A DNA stretch of 9,766 nucleotides from Bacteroidetes bacterium QS_8_64_10 (GTDB lineage: Bacteria > Bacteroidota > Rhodothermia > Rhodothermales > Salinibacteraceae): NCBI GenBank assembly GCA_003022505.1, contig PXTQ01000024.1, positions 22,342-32,107 on the forward strand, written 5' to 3'. A program made the translations under genes and the position numbers. Shown here piece by piece: positions 1 through 6,395 of this stretch; position 1 is the stretch's first letter; every line of letters starts with the position of its first letter. The notes under the pieces were generated by a model, which saw only the letters and a list, made by a program, of their open reading frames with translations, had not been told where the DNA came from and did not search any database.

Positions 1-643
1 TGTACATCATAGGCAGGCGCGTGTCCGGGCGCACGAAGCAGGTGTAGGCTTCGCCCCGAGCGGCGGCGGCGATCATCCTGGGCGCGTAGTCGGTGGTGCC
101 GCCGCCGGGCGGAGCGGTATAGCTGATGAGGCCCGGATAGCGCAAGCTGCGCGCGTCGACGTCGTAGCGCTGATGATAGTACCGGCACAGCATCTCGCCA
201 CTCACCTTCGTAACGCCGTACATCGTTTGCGGGTCCAGCACGGTTTGCTGCGGAACGTTCTCGCGCGGGGTGCCTGGGCCGAAGACGGCAATCGAGCTGG
301 GCCAGAAGACGCGCGCTTCTGCGTCGCGGGCGGTGTCAAGCACGTTCTTCAGACCGCCGAGATTCACGTTCCAGGCGCGATCCGGTGCTCCCTCGCCGAC
401 GGCGGAGAGCAGGCTCGCCAGGTGATACACGACGCCGATCTTGCGCTCGCGCATGAGGGCGCGCAGCCGGTCCTCGTCGCGCACGTCGAGCGGTTCGTAG
501 GGCAGGTCGTCGGGGAGCGCGCCGGGCGCGTCGTCAGTGAGATCCGTGCAGAGCACACGTGCGCCGGGCCGTTCGTCGCGGAGCGCCGCCGCCAGGTCGC
601 TCCCGATCTGGCCGCCAGCTCCGGTAACGAGAATGTTCGTCAT
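1..643 (-). CDS. tdh: L-threonine 3-dehydrogenase, SDR family (5' part, cut by window edge)
   Basis: NAD-dependent oxidation of L-threonine to 2-amino-3-ketobutyrate, which then breaks down to glycine and acetyl-CoA or to aminoacetone. The 214 visible residues begin MTNILVTGAGGQIGS, a Rossmann Gly-x-x-Gly-x-x-Gly (Gly8, Gly11, Gly14). They continue with HLASLLSAVGE (residues 74-84), WPSSIAVFGP (114-123), the SDR catalytic pair Tyr142 and Lys146 in MYGVTK, and LRYPGLIS (167-174), PGGGTTDYA (179-187) and TRLPMMY at the edge. This motif series is the one I know from mouse and Flavobacterium short-chain threonine dehydrogenases; it is unlike the zinc-dependent Tdh of E. coli. A plain UDP-hexose 4-epimerase is the main alternative, but the SALLSAVGE-like and PGGGTTDYA motifs argue against it. 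The ATG at 643-641 sits directly before the Rossmann strand and has no clear Shine-Dalgarno. The gene is divergent from the Lrp-type regulator. The last third is outside the window. Confidence 0.88.
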   Translation of the reverse strand, partial: MTNILVTGAGGQIGSDLAAALRDERPGARVLCTDLTDDAPGALPDDLPYEPLDVRDEDRLRALMRERKIGVVYHLASLLSAVGEGAPDRAWNVNLGGLKNVLDTARDAEARVFWPSSIAVFGPGTPRENVPQQTVLDPQTMYGVTKVSGEMLCRYYHQRYDVDARSLRYPGLISYTAPPGGGTTDYAPRMIAAAARGEAYTCFVRPDTRLPMMY

Positions 644-937
644 GCCGAGTGCTGATCCGTGAGCGGGTTGCTAAGGAACAAGGATAACTAACTGTGGCAA
701 ATGGACCGTTTTTTAGGATCGCTCAAAAAGAGTTCAGCAGTCTGCTTATTTTTTGACACCATAACTCTCACAACTGTTTTTTGGCGAACGAGGCTCGGAA
801 AATGTTCTCGTTTTCACAGATCAATCAGCCTCCTACACGTTATCGTTGCGGTTAGTAAAAATTAACCTGAAGGCAAGAAACACTTAACAGAAATATGATT
901 TAGTTGGCTTGACGAAAATAAATGAGCCTATTTACTT
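644..937. promoter_or_regulatory. AT-rich divergent control region between tdh and the Lrp-type gene
   Basis: This 294-bp gap is far richer in A and T than the flanking genes and should hold the promoters of both divergent genes. I see no open frame worth calling. On the minus strand, TATCCTTG (complement of 679-686) resembles a Bacteroidota -7 element (TAnnTTTG, one mismatch) about 36 bp before the tdh start, but no TTG lies at the right distance upstream. On the plus strand, TTGACA at 753-758 and TTGACG at 909-914 look like -35 elements but lack convincing -10 partners. Two interrupted palindromes with the same geometry lie at 798-815 and 850-867 and are listed separately. Confidence 0.5.
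798..867. promoter_or_regulatory. Two 5-8-5 dyads, possible Lrp-type operator
   Basis: GAAAA-N8-TTTTC lies at 798-815 and GGTTA-N8-TAACC at 850-867. Each is an 18-bp interrupted palindrome with an 8-bp centre, AT-rich in the second. Their centres are 52 bp apart, close to five turns of B-DNA, so both would face the same side of the helix. Lrp/AsnC proteins are known to bind several phased, AT-rich dyads and often control their own gene and a divergent neighbour. The assignment is inference from position and geometry; five-base arms can occur by chance in AT-rich DNA. Confidence 0.25.
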
Positions 938-1429
938 ATGGCCAAACAGATTGACGACGTTGACGCGCGCATCCTGGAACTGCTTCAGGCGGACGGGCGC
1001 ATGAAGCGCAACGCCATCGCCGAAGACGTGGGGATGTCGGTGCCCGCCGTGAGCGAACGTATTCGCAAGCTGGAAGAGCGCGGCGTCATCAGGGGCTACA
1101 CCGCCGAGGTGGACGTCCGCCGCCTACGCTACGACATCACGGCCTTCGTGCGCGCCAACGTGGACGGCTCGGAGCATTACGCTAACTTCGTGGAGCAGAT
1201 CACGGCCATGAGCGCGGTGCTCGAAATGCATTCCATCACCGGCGAGGGGTCGCACATGCTCAAGATGCGCATCCCAAACACCGACTCGCTGGAGCGCATT
1301 CTCTCGGAGATTCAAAAAATCGAGGGGGTCAGCCGCACGCGGTCGAGCATCGTGCTCTCCACATTTAAGGAAACGCGCGCGGTGCCCGTCGAGCCGATGG
1401 AGTTGTATGATTACGAGTCTACGAATTGA
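938..1429 (+). CDS. Lrp/AsnC family transcriptional regulator
   Basis: A 163-residue DNA-binding regulator of the feast/famine family, of usual length. Residues 7-55 form the AsnC-type winged helix-turn-helix: DARILELLQADGR, then a helix-turn-helix at about 22-46 with recognition helix around VPAVSERIRKLEERG, then VIRGYTAEVD. Residues about 66-145 form the RAM effector/oligomerisation domain, with TGEGSHMLKM (101-110), IEGVSRTRSSIVL (128-140) and the closing Lys144. Such proteins assemble as dimers to octamers or larger discs and sense amino acids through the RAM domain. The tail after 150 is short and acidic. The start ATG is the only one that fits the family N-terminus; there is no Shine-Dalgarno before it. 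Divergent tdh and the glutamine synthetase 93 bp downstream are natural regulatory targets. In E. coli, Lrp controls tdh-kbl, though with an unrelated type of threonine dehydrogenase. The effector cannot be told from sequence. Confidence 0.93.
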   Translation: MAKQIDDVDARILELLQADGRMKRNAIAEDVGMSVPAVSERIRKLEERGVIRGYTAEVDVRRLRYDITAFVRANVDGSEHYANFVEQITAMSAVLEMHSITGEGSHMLKMRIPNTDSLERILSEIQKIEGVSRTRSSIVLSTFKETRAVPVEPMELYDYESTN

Positions 1430-1480
1430 TGAGTCTAAGCATGGGTGAGACCTCTCGTAGTCTCGTAGATTCTTAGACTC
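1415..1480. promoter_or_regulatory. Four-half-site dyad upstream of glutamine synthetase
   Basis: Four copies of a GAGTCTAAGA-like 10-mer are arranged symmetrically about 1447.5. Direct copies are GAGTCTACGA (1415-1424) and GAGTCTAAGC (1431-1440). Inverted copies are TCGTAGTCTC (1455-1464) and TCTTAGACTC (1471-1480). Copies on each side are 16 bp apart start to start. The outer pair matches at 9 of 10 positions and the inner pair at 7 of 10. The left outer copy lies inside the last codons of the regulator gene. It could be an operator for the Lrp-type protein or another multimeric regulator. As RNA, 1431-1439 also pairs perfectly with 1472-1480, with GAGAC/GTCTC (1447-1451/1460-1464) nested inside and T6 at 1489-1494, so a terminator or attenuator is the alternative reading. 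Confidence 0.5.
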
Positions 1481-1522
1481 TCAGCCTCTTTTTTCGCTAA
1501 TTCAAACCCAACCCAACCGAAC

Positions 1523-3709
1523 ATGCCTGCGAAAGCAAAAGACTACAACCTGACAGCCGCCACCAAATTCTCCGACAACGGCGCGCCCGCCAACCCGTCG
1601 ATGGATGTGGAGAACATCTTCGGCGAGAACACTTTCGGGCTGGAAGCGATGAAGAGTCGTCTTCCGGAATCGACCTACGAGAGCATCCTCGCCACCATCG
1701 AAGAGGGCGAGTCGCTGGATCCGGAGGTCGCCAACACCGTGGCTATCGCCATGAAGGAATGGGCCGTCGAAAAGGGCGCGACGCACTACACGCACTGGTT
1801 TCAGCCGCTCACGGGACGCACCGCCGAGAAGCACGACAGCTTCATCACGCCCAACGAGGGCGGTGGCGCGATGGCCGAGTTTTCGGGCGACGACCTGATC
1901 CAGGGCGAGCCGGACGCTTCCAGCTTCCCGAACGGCGGCGTGCGTCCCACCTTCGAGGCGCGCGGCTACACCGCATGGGATCCGACCTCCCCGGCGTTCA
2001 TCGTAGAAAACCCGAAGGGCACCTATCTGGCGATCCCCACGGCGTTCGCTTCGTGGGCGGGCGAGGCGCTCGACTTCAAGACGCCGCTCCTGCGCTCGAT
2101 GCAGGCGCTCGACGAGCAGGCGCGGGACGTGCTGGAGCTATTCGGCGAGGACGACGTGACGCGCGTCTACTCGACGGTGGGCAACGAGCAGGAATACTTC
2201 CTGATCGACGAGGAGTATTACTATCGCCGCCCGGATCTCGTCAGCGCGGGACGCACGCTCGTAGGCGCGGAGCCGCCGAAGGGTCAGGAGCTGGACGACC
2301 ATTATTTTGGCACGATCCCGGAGCGCATTCTGTCGTGTATGCTCGAAGTAGAGCGCGAGCTGTACCGCCTCGGCGTGCCCGTCAAGACGCGCCATAACGA
2401 GGTCGCGCCCTCGCAGTACGAAATCGCGCCCATCTTCGAGAACGCTAACATCGCCGCCGATCACCAGCAGCTCGTCATGATCGTGCTGCAAAAGGTGGCG
2501 CGGCGGCACGGCCTGGTCTGCCTCCTGCACGAAAAGCCGTTCGCCGGCGTCAACGGATCGGGCAAACACAACAACTGGTCAATCTCAACGAACACGGGCC
2601 TGAACCTGCTGGAGCCGGGCGACACGCCGCACAACAACGTGCGCTTCCTGTTCTTTTGCGCCGCCGTCATCCGCGCGGTCTACAAGCACCAAGACTTGCT
2701 GCTCGCCTCCATCGCCTCGGCAGGCAACGACCATCGCCTCGGCGCCAACGAAGCGCCGCCCGCCATCATCTCGATGTTCTTGGGCGATCAGATGACGGGC
2801 ATCTTCGAGCAGATTGCGAATGGCGAGACGGTCTCCAGCGAAGACGACGGGCTGCTCGGCCTGGGCGTAGACACCGTGCCGAAGCTGCCGAAGCACGCCG
2901 GCGACCGCAACCGCACCTCGCCGTTCGCCTTCACGGGCAACAAGTTCGAGTTCCGCGCCGTCGGATCGGCCATCTCCGTCTCGCTCTGCAACACGGTGCT
3001 CAACACCATCGTCGCTGAGTCGCTCGACGAGATGGGCACGATGCTCAAAGACGAGCTGGACGGCGACCGGAGCGAAGAGGCGCTCGAAGAAGCCGTGGGG
3101 GAGGTCGTCGGCGAGGTCTACGACGAGGCGCAGGATATCGTCTTCAACGGCGACAACTACTCCGCCGAGTGGGAAGAGGAAGCCGAGGAGCGCGGCCTTC
3201 TGAACATTCCCGACGCGCTCGACGCGCTCAACACGCTGCCGGATTCCAAAAACACGGCGCTCTTCGAGAAGTACGACGTGCTCTCGGAGCGCGAGACGAA
3301 GAGCCGCCACGAGGTGTTCGTCGAGCAGTATTTCCTGACGGTAAACATCGAGGCGGAGACGACCGAGAGCATTGCGCGCACGATGATCCTGCCGGCGGCG
3401 GTGGAGTACCTGCGCGAGCTGACCGCAACCGCCGAGCAGTCCGGCGCGCTCGACCTGGACGTGGGCGGCGTTTCGGAAACGGCTGAAGAAGTCACGGAGC
3501 AGGTTAACGCGCTGCGGACGGCCATCGACGAGCTATCGGCGCAGAACGAGCACGCCGAGGACAGCGTCGCGGCCAACGCCGAGCACATGAAAGACGACGT
3601 CATCCCGGCCATGCAGTCGGTGCGGGAGGCGGCGGACGCCCTGGAGCGCGTGGTGCCGGACGACGAGTGGCCGCTTCCGACCTACCGCGAGATGCTGTTC
3701 GTGAAGTGA
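1523..3709 (+). CDS. glnN: Glutamine synthetase, type III
   Basis: ATP-dependent synthesis of glutamine from glutamate and ammonia in the cytoplasm. At 728 residues it has the usual length of the large type III (GSIII) enzymes, clearly longer than GSI or GSII. Visible GSIII features are GNEQEYFLID (residues 220-229, metal-binding glutamates), NEVAPSQYEIAP (292-303), the NGSGKHNNWS segment (344-353, substrate/metal site), AGNDHRLGANEAPPAI (about 400-415), and RNRTSPFAFTGNKFEFR (462-478, nucleotide/glutamate-binding arginines). The last 90 residues are rich in Glu/Ala heptads typical of the GSIII C-terminal helical region, ending PLPTYREMLFVK. All expected active-site blocks are present, so it should be active. 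The start follows an A/C-rich leader without Shine-Dalgarno. It lies 93 bp after the Lrp-type gene, behind a four-part dyad, and is followed by a hairpin terminator at 3802-3830. The protein is rather acidic, which may reflect a salty habitat (inference). Confidence 0.96.
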   Translation: MPAKAKDYNLTAATKFSDNGAPANPSMDVENIFGENTFGLEAMKSRLPESTYESILATIEEGESLDPEVANTVAIAMKEWAVEKGATHYTHWFQPLTGRTAEKHDSFITPNEGGGAMAEFSGDDLIQGEPDASSFPNGGVRPTFEARGYTAWDPTSPAFIVENPKGTYLAIPTAFASWAGEALDFKTPLLRSMQALDEQARDVLELFGEDDVTRVYSTVGNEQEYFLIDEEYYYRRPDLVSAGRTLVGAEPPKGQELDDHYFGTIPERILSCMLEVERELYRLGVPVKTRHNEVAPSQYEIAPIFENANIAADHQQLVMIVLQKVARRHGLVCLLHEKPFAGVNGSGKHNNWSISTNTGLNLLEPGDTPHNNVRFLFFCAAVIRAVYKHQDLLLASIASAGNDHRLGANEAPPAIISMFLGDQMTGIFEQIANGETVSSEDDGLLGLGVDTVPKLPKHAGDRNRTSPFAFTGNKFEFRAVGSAISVSLCNTVLNTIVAESLDEMGTMLKDELDGDRSEEALEEAVGEVVGEVYDEAQDIVFNGDNYSAEWEEEAEERGLLNIPDALDALNTLPDSKNTALFEKYDVLSERETKSRHEVFVEQYFLTVNIEAETTESIARTMILPAAVEYLRELTATAEQSGALDLDVGGVSETAEEVTEQVNALRTAIDELSAQNEHAEDSVAANAEHMKDDVIPAMQSVREAADALERVVPDDEWPLPTYREMLFVK

Positions 3710-3710
3710 G

Positions 3711-3738
3711 GGACGGCAGACCGCGGACGGCGGACCGC
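3711..3738 (+). repeat. 14-bp tandem repeat, two copies
   Basis: GGACGGCAGACCGC (3711-3724) is followed directly by GGACGGCGGACCGC (3725-3738), one mismatch, starting one base after the glutamine synthetase stop codon. It may be a short slippage repeat. No function can be assigned. Confidence 0.7.
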
Positions 3739-3801
3739 TGGCTCCTCGTTACTGAGCCGAGCATGGGTTTCTAAACGTATATCCGGGACATAGCTTCGGA
3801 A

Positions 3802-3830
3802 AAAAGGCGAATGCAGAGGGTCCGCCTTTT
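3802..3830 (+). terminator. Rho-independent terminator of glutamine synthetase
   Basis: AAAAGGCG (3802-3809) pairs perfectly with CGCCTTTT (3823-3830) around a 13-base loop, followed by CCCTCTTT. It lies 93 bp after the glutamine synthetase stop. A competing longer hairpin is possible downstream: GGCGAA (3806-3811) with TTCGCC (3843-3848), and AGAGGG (3815-3820) with CCCTCT (3831-3836). The A-run on the 5' side would also let the structure work for minus-strand transcription. Confidence 0.55.
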
Positions 3831-3901
3831 CCCTCTTTGCCTTTCGCCTGCCTTGCGGCTTTCTTTCCCACCGACTTTAGCAGTCCGCTTACGGACCAAT
3901 A

Positions 3902-3942
3902 AAAACGCCCGCTCCGGTTTTTAGCGCCGGGACGGGCGTTTT
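3902..3942. terminator. Bidirectional hairpin terminator, copy 1 of a duplicated element
   Basis: AAAACGCCCG (3902-3911) pairs with CGGGCGTTTT (3933-3942); an inner CCGG/CCGG stem (3914-3917 with 3927-3930) extends it. On the minus strand the stem is followed by TTTTTATT, the better U-tract; on the plus strand it ends in TTTTC. A second, similar hairpin lies at 6332-6365 behind the intact cupredoxin gene. This copy lies behind the cupredoxin remnant, so it was probably that gene's terminator. A further small hairpin, GTCCG-CTTA-CGGAC, is at 3883-3896. Confidence 0.75.
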
Positions 3943-4072
3943 CGGATTGGAGGTGCATTGGCGCTCCATGCGCGGCAAGAAAGCACGCAGATAGACGCGG
4001 GTTGAGCGGACAGTCACGGATCAGAAGCGGCGTGATAAACCGTGTCGATCCGCGCGCCATTTGGCAGTTACA
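3943..4072. other. Non-coding stretch without recognised content
   Basis: Between the terminator hairpin and the cupredoxin remnant I see no convincing gene. In the intact locus the matching distance is only about 30 bp, so roughly 100 bp has been added here or lost there. Together with 3710-3901 this makes a 363-bp gene-free region whose only recognisable contents are the tandem repeat and the hairpins. Confidence 0.5.
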
Positions 4073-4208
4073 TCACCGAAGCGGTGTCGCCGGGCGCACC
4101 GTCAGCTCCGTCTGCATCCCGCGCGACTCGTGGTCGGCGACGGGGCAGTACACCTCGTAGGAGTCGGGCGACAGGTCCACGCTCATCGTGTCGGTAGCGC
4201 TGGGCGCG
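4073..4208 (-). pseudogene. Cupredoxin gene remnant (C-terminal part only)
   Basis: Read on the minus strand, this encodes PAPSATDTMSVDLSPDSYEV, then YCPVADHESRGMQTELTV and RPATPLR before a TGA (complement of 4073-4075). It matches the end of the intact cupredoxin at 6396-6881. By hand count about 111 of 123 bases agree (4086-4208 against 6442-6564). The Cys, His and Met copper ligands of the C-terminal loop survive. The upstream part is gone, including the signal peptide, lipobox and first copper-ligand His. Near the stop codon about 29 bases are missing relative to the intact gene. No start codon in this frame gives a plausible protein. It is a decayed duplicate, not a functional gene. Confidence 0.85.
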
Positions 4209-4342
4209 GGAAAGAAGGCCCCCACCTGGCGGCGTGCTCCGCCCCGAATTGTAACGATGAAGAAACGAGGAGTAAATACTTGATGGTTTCCTCTTTAGCC
4301 GTTTGTTTCGTGAATGTTTTGATAACAAGAAGCGTACTTGTG

Positions 4343-5737
4343 ATGAATACTTCTGCACGCCCGCGCTGCTTCTCGCTTGCCCTGCGCCTGCGGTGCATCC
4401 CGCTGCTGGCTGTCACGCTCGCGTTGCTGGCGGCGGCGCTTCCGGCCCGCACGCAGGTGCCGCTGCACGAGCAGGACCGCGAGTGGGTCAACATCGCGCC
4501 GGACTCATTGCGGGAGAGCGGATTTGATATGGTGAGCGTCGGATATACGGAGGGGCAGCGCGTCATTTACGTCACTAATGATTACCGTGTCCCCAATTCT
4601 GGAGGACAGTACGTCCGACGACTACTAAAGAGTACTGACGAGGGTGACACTTGGACTACAATTTATAACCGGTCTACTGCTGAACGGAATGGATGGACAT
4701 ATTGGGCAATGCAGTATGTGAGTCCTTGGGTTCAGGATGCAGATATTCTGTATGGGTTTACGCAAAAACAAGTCTACAAAAGCACGGATGGGGGGGAGAC
4801 ATGGCAGGACCTGACGCCGCAGGTCAAGCAGGCCGACCTCGGCGAAGAACATGCTGAGGTGCTGGGCCTTGCCCCGACGGACGTGGCCGTCTCTCCGTTC
4901 GACTCCGCGAAGGTGTTTGTCTCCAGCGCCAATGCCAACGCCTACGCCCTCGCCAGCAGCGACGGCGGCCGAACGTGGCGCGGCACCAAGTGGTACGGCG
5001 GTTCCCACGGCGCGGACGCCGGGTTGGCGCTCTCCCACGCCGATTCGAGCCGCGCCTACGTGTGGGCGTTCCTGCGCGGGACCATCTCGCACTCGGCTTT
5101 CGAGCGCACCGACGACTGGGGCCGCACCTTCGAGGTGATGAGTGTTCGTCGCCGGAGGCCGTCCTACACCGACGATGTGGGCAACCTGTACGCGGGTTCG
5201 CAGATTAGCCGCGACGGCGGCCAGACGTGGCAGCAGATGGACTACGGCGCGGCGGTGGTGGCGAGCGAGGGGGCGCTGGCGGTGTCGTACGACCATGTGA
5301 GCTACGACCGGGGCCGCACGTGGCATCAGATGCCGGCGGACCCGCCGCCGGCGAGCCGCATCGTGGAGATCGACGAGCGGGACTCGACGCTGTTTGCGAT
5401 CTCCGGATCGGGGGTGTGGGCGTATGCGCGGGAGGGGGCGTTTGCGACGCCGGTGGAGGAGCCGAGCGCGCGGCCCGAAGCGTTGCAGGTGAGTAGCTAC
5501 CCGAATCCATTTCGAGAGCGGGCGACGGTCGAATACGAATTGCCGCGCACGGCGAAGGTGCGGGTCGCGGTCTACGACGTCTTGGGGCGGCGCGTGCGGA
5601 CGCTCGTCGATGCGCGGCGAAGCGCCGGGACGAACGAGGTCGCGTTCGCCGCCGACGACTTACCGGCGGGCGTGTACGTGGTGCGCCTCCAAGCGGGTAA
5701 GCGCACCGCTACGCACCGTCTCACGCTCGTGCGGTAA
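4343..5737 (+). CDS. Secreted Asp-box beta-propeller protein with T9SS sorting domain
   Basis: A 464-residue exported protein of unknown substrate. From ATG 4343, residues 1-38 form a signal peptide (arginine-containing start, hydrophobic LLAVTLALLAAALPA, cut probably near ALPA or ARTQ). Six Asp-box (BNR) motifs follow at residues 97-104 (STDEGDTW), 147-154 (STDGGETW), 205-212, 256-263, 289-296 and 320-327, as in sialidase- or sortilin-like beta-propellers. Residues about 385-464 are a type A T9SS C-terminal domain: SYPNPF, then VAVYDVLGRRVRTL, AGTNEVAF, LPAGVYVVRL and a final LTLVR. This directs passage through the outer membrane and surface attachment or release. Longer starts upstream would run antisense through the cupredoxin remnant and bury the signal peptide. 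About 4540-4795 is much poorer in G+C than the rest, ending at a G7 tract. Sialidase catalytic residues were not identified, so an enzyme role is not claimed. Confidence 0.85.
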   Translation: MNTSARPRCFSLALRLRCIPLLAVTLALLAAALPARTQVPLHEQDREWVNIAPDSLRESGFDMVSVGYTEGQRVIYVTNDYRVPNSGGQYVRRLLKSTDEGDTWTTIYNRSTAERNGWTYWAMQYVSPWVQDADILYGFTQKQVYKSTDGGETWQDLTPQVKQADLGEEHAEVLGLAPTDVAVSPFDSAKVFVSSANANAYALASSDGGRTWRGTKWYGGSHGADAGLALSHADSSRAYVWAFLRGTISHSAFERTDDWGRTFEVMSVRRRRPSYTDDVGNLYAGSQISRDGGQTWQQMDYGAAVVASEGALAVSYDHVSYDRGRTWHQMPADPPPASRIVEIDERDSTLFAISGSGVWAYAREGAFATPVEEPSARPEALQVSSYPNPFRERATVEYELPRTAKVRVAVYDVLGRRVRTLVDARRSAGTNEVAFAADDLPAGVYVVRLQAGKRTATHRLTLVR

Positions 5738-6289
5738 ACACATTATCGCATCGTTTTCCCCATCAGCGACCACCGGCGGAAGTTGCTCATGGAGCGCGTT
5801 TCGCTGCTGGAGCAGGAAGATCGGAAGGCGCTCAGCGTCTTCGAGAAGTTCAAGCAAATCGAGAGTCCGGCGACCCGTCGGAAAGGCTACGATTCAACGG
5901 CTTATAGCACATTGGAGAAGCGGTTGCAAACGAAAGCTGCCGAGCAAAACAGCAATTCGCCTGCTGCCAGGAAGGCAAGAGCGCAGACAGATACCGTGCA
6001 GTCGGTGCCGGGCAAGTTCATGCTGGAAGCGTTCTATCCCAATCCCACCCCCGGAGTGGGCACCCTGCCGCTGGCGCTTCCTGAGGAAGCGCACGTCGTA
6101 GCACAGGTCTACGACGTAATGGGCCGCCGCGTGGCGACGCTCGCAGACGGGCGCTACGATGCCGGTCGGCACGAACTGAACTTTGCGGGCCGCAAACTGC
6201 CGAGCGGCGTGTATGTGGTGCGGGCGCGGGTGAAGGTCCCCGAGGCGGGAACGAAGGTGTTCACGCGCAAAGTGACGGTTGCGCGGTAG
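5738..6289 (+). pseudogene. Truncated T9SS cargo fragment (orphan sorting domain)
   Basis: The reading frame starts immediately after the TAA of the preceding propeller gene and in the same frame (THYRIVFPISDHRRK), then continues to 6289. Possible starts are TTG 5783 or ATG 5789, giving 168 or 166 residues. Residues about 10-70 are polar and helical-looking (LLEQEDRKALSVFEKFKQ), of unknown role. The last 90 or so are a clear T9SS type A sorting domain: FYPNPTPG, VAQVYDVMGRRVATL, AGRHELNF, LPSGVYVVRARV, ending VTVAR. There is no signal peptide, so as it stands the product could not enter the T9SS route. It is most simply the 3' end of a secreted-protein gene whose front was lost when the propeller gene was joined to it. 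It differs too much from the propeller's own sorting domain to be a recent copy. A functional short cytoplasmic protein is the less likely alternative. Confidence 0.65.
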
Positions 6290-6331
6290 CGCACAGAGGC
6301 GAGAAGAGACAGACCGCAGGCTGCCAAAAGA

Positions 6332-6365
6332 GCGCCCGCTCCGGTTCAAGCGCCGGGGCGGGCGC
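6332..6365 (-). terminator. Cupredoxin terminator hairpin, copy 2
   Basis: GCGCCCGC (6332-6339) pairs with GCGGGCGC (6358-6365), with an inner CCGG/CCGG stem (6341-6344 with 6353-6356). Read on the minus strand it starts 30 bp after the cupredoxin stop and is followed by TCTTTTGG, a modest U-tract. The core CGCCCGCTCCGGTT and GCGCCGGG.CGGGCG is shared with 3902-3942. Confidence 0.75.
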
Positions 6366-6395
6366 CTTCGTGTAGGTCGCGGCTGCAAGAGAAGG

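Noticed and set aside
753..783. TTGACA-led promoter for the Lrp-type gene
   Set aside because: No acceptable -10 or Bacteroidota -7 element at the right spacing; it would also leave a leader of about 150 bases.
2585..3310. Long minus-strand open frame of 241 codons inside glutamine synthetase
   Set aside because: It is the expected antisense shadow of a GC-rich gene; the plus-strand product is unmistakable.
3802..3836. H-type pseudoknot (stem 3802-3809/3823-3830 plus 3815-3820/3831-3836)
   Set aside because: No bases are left to cross the 8-bp first stem, so the geometry does not work; kept only as competing hairpins.
3749..4060. Minus-strand open frame of 103 codons
   Set aside because: It runs through two hairpin terminators and T/A runs, has no domain-like text and no gene-like codon bias.
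4061..4342. 94-codon upstream extension of the propeller gene
   Set aside because: It would be antisense to the cupredoxin remnant and would bury a clear signal peptide; ATG 4343 explains the N-terminus better.
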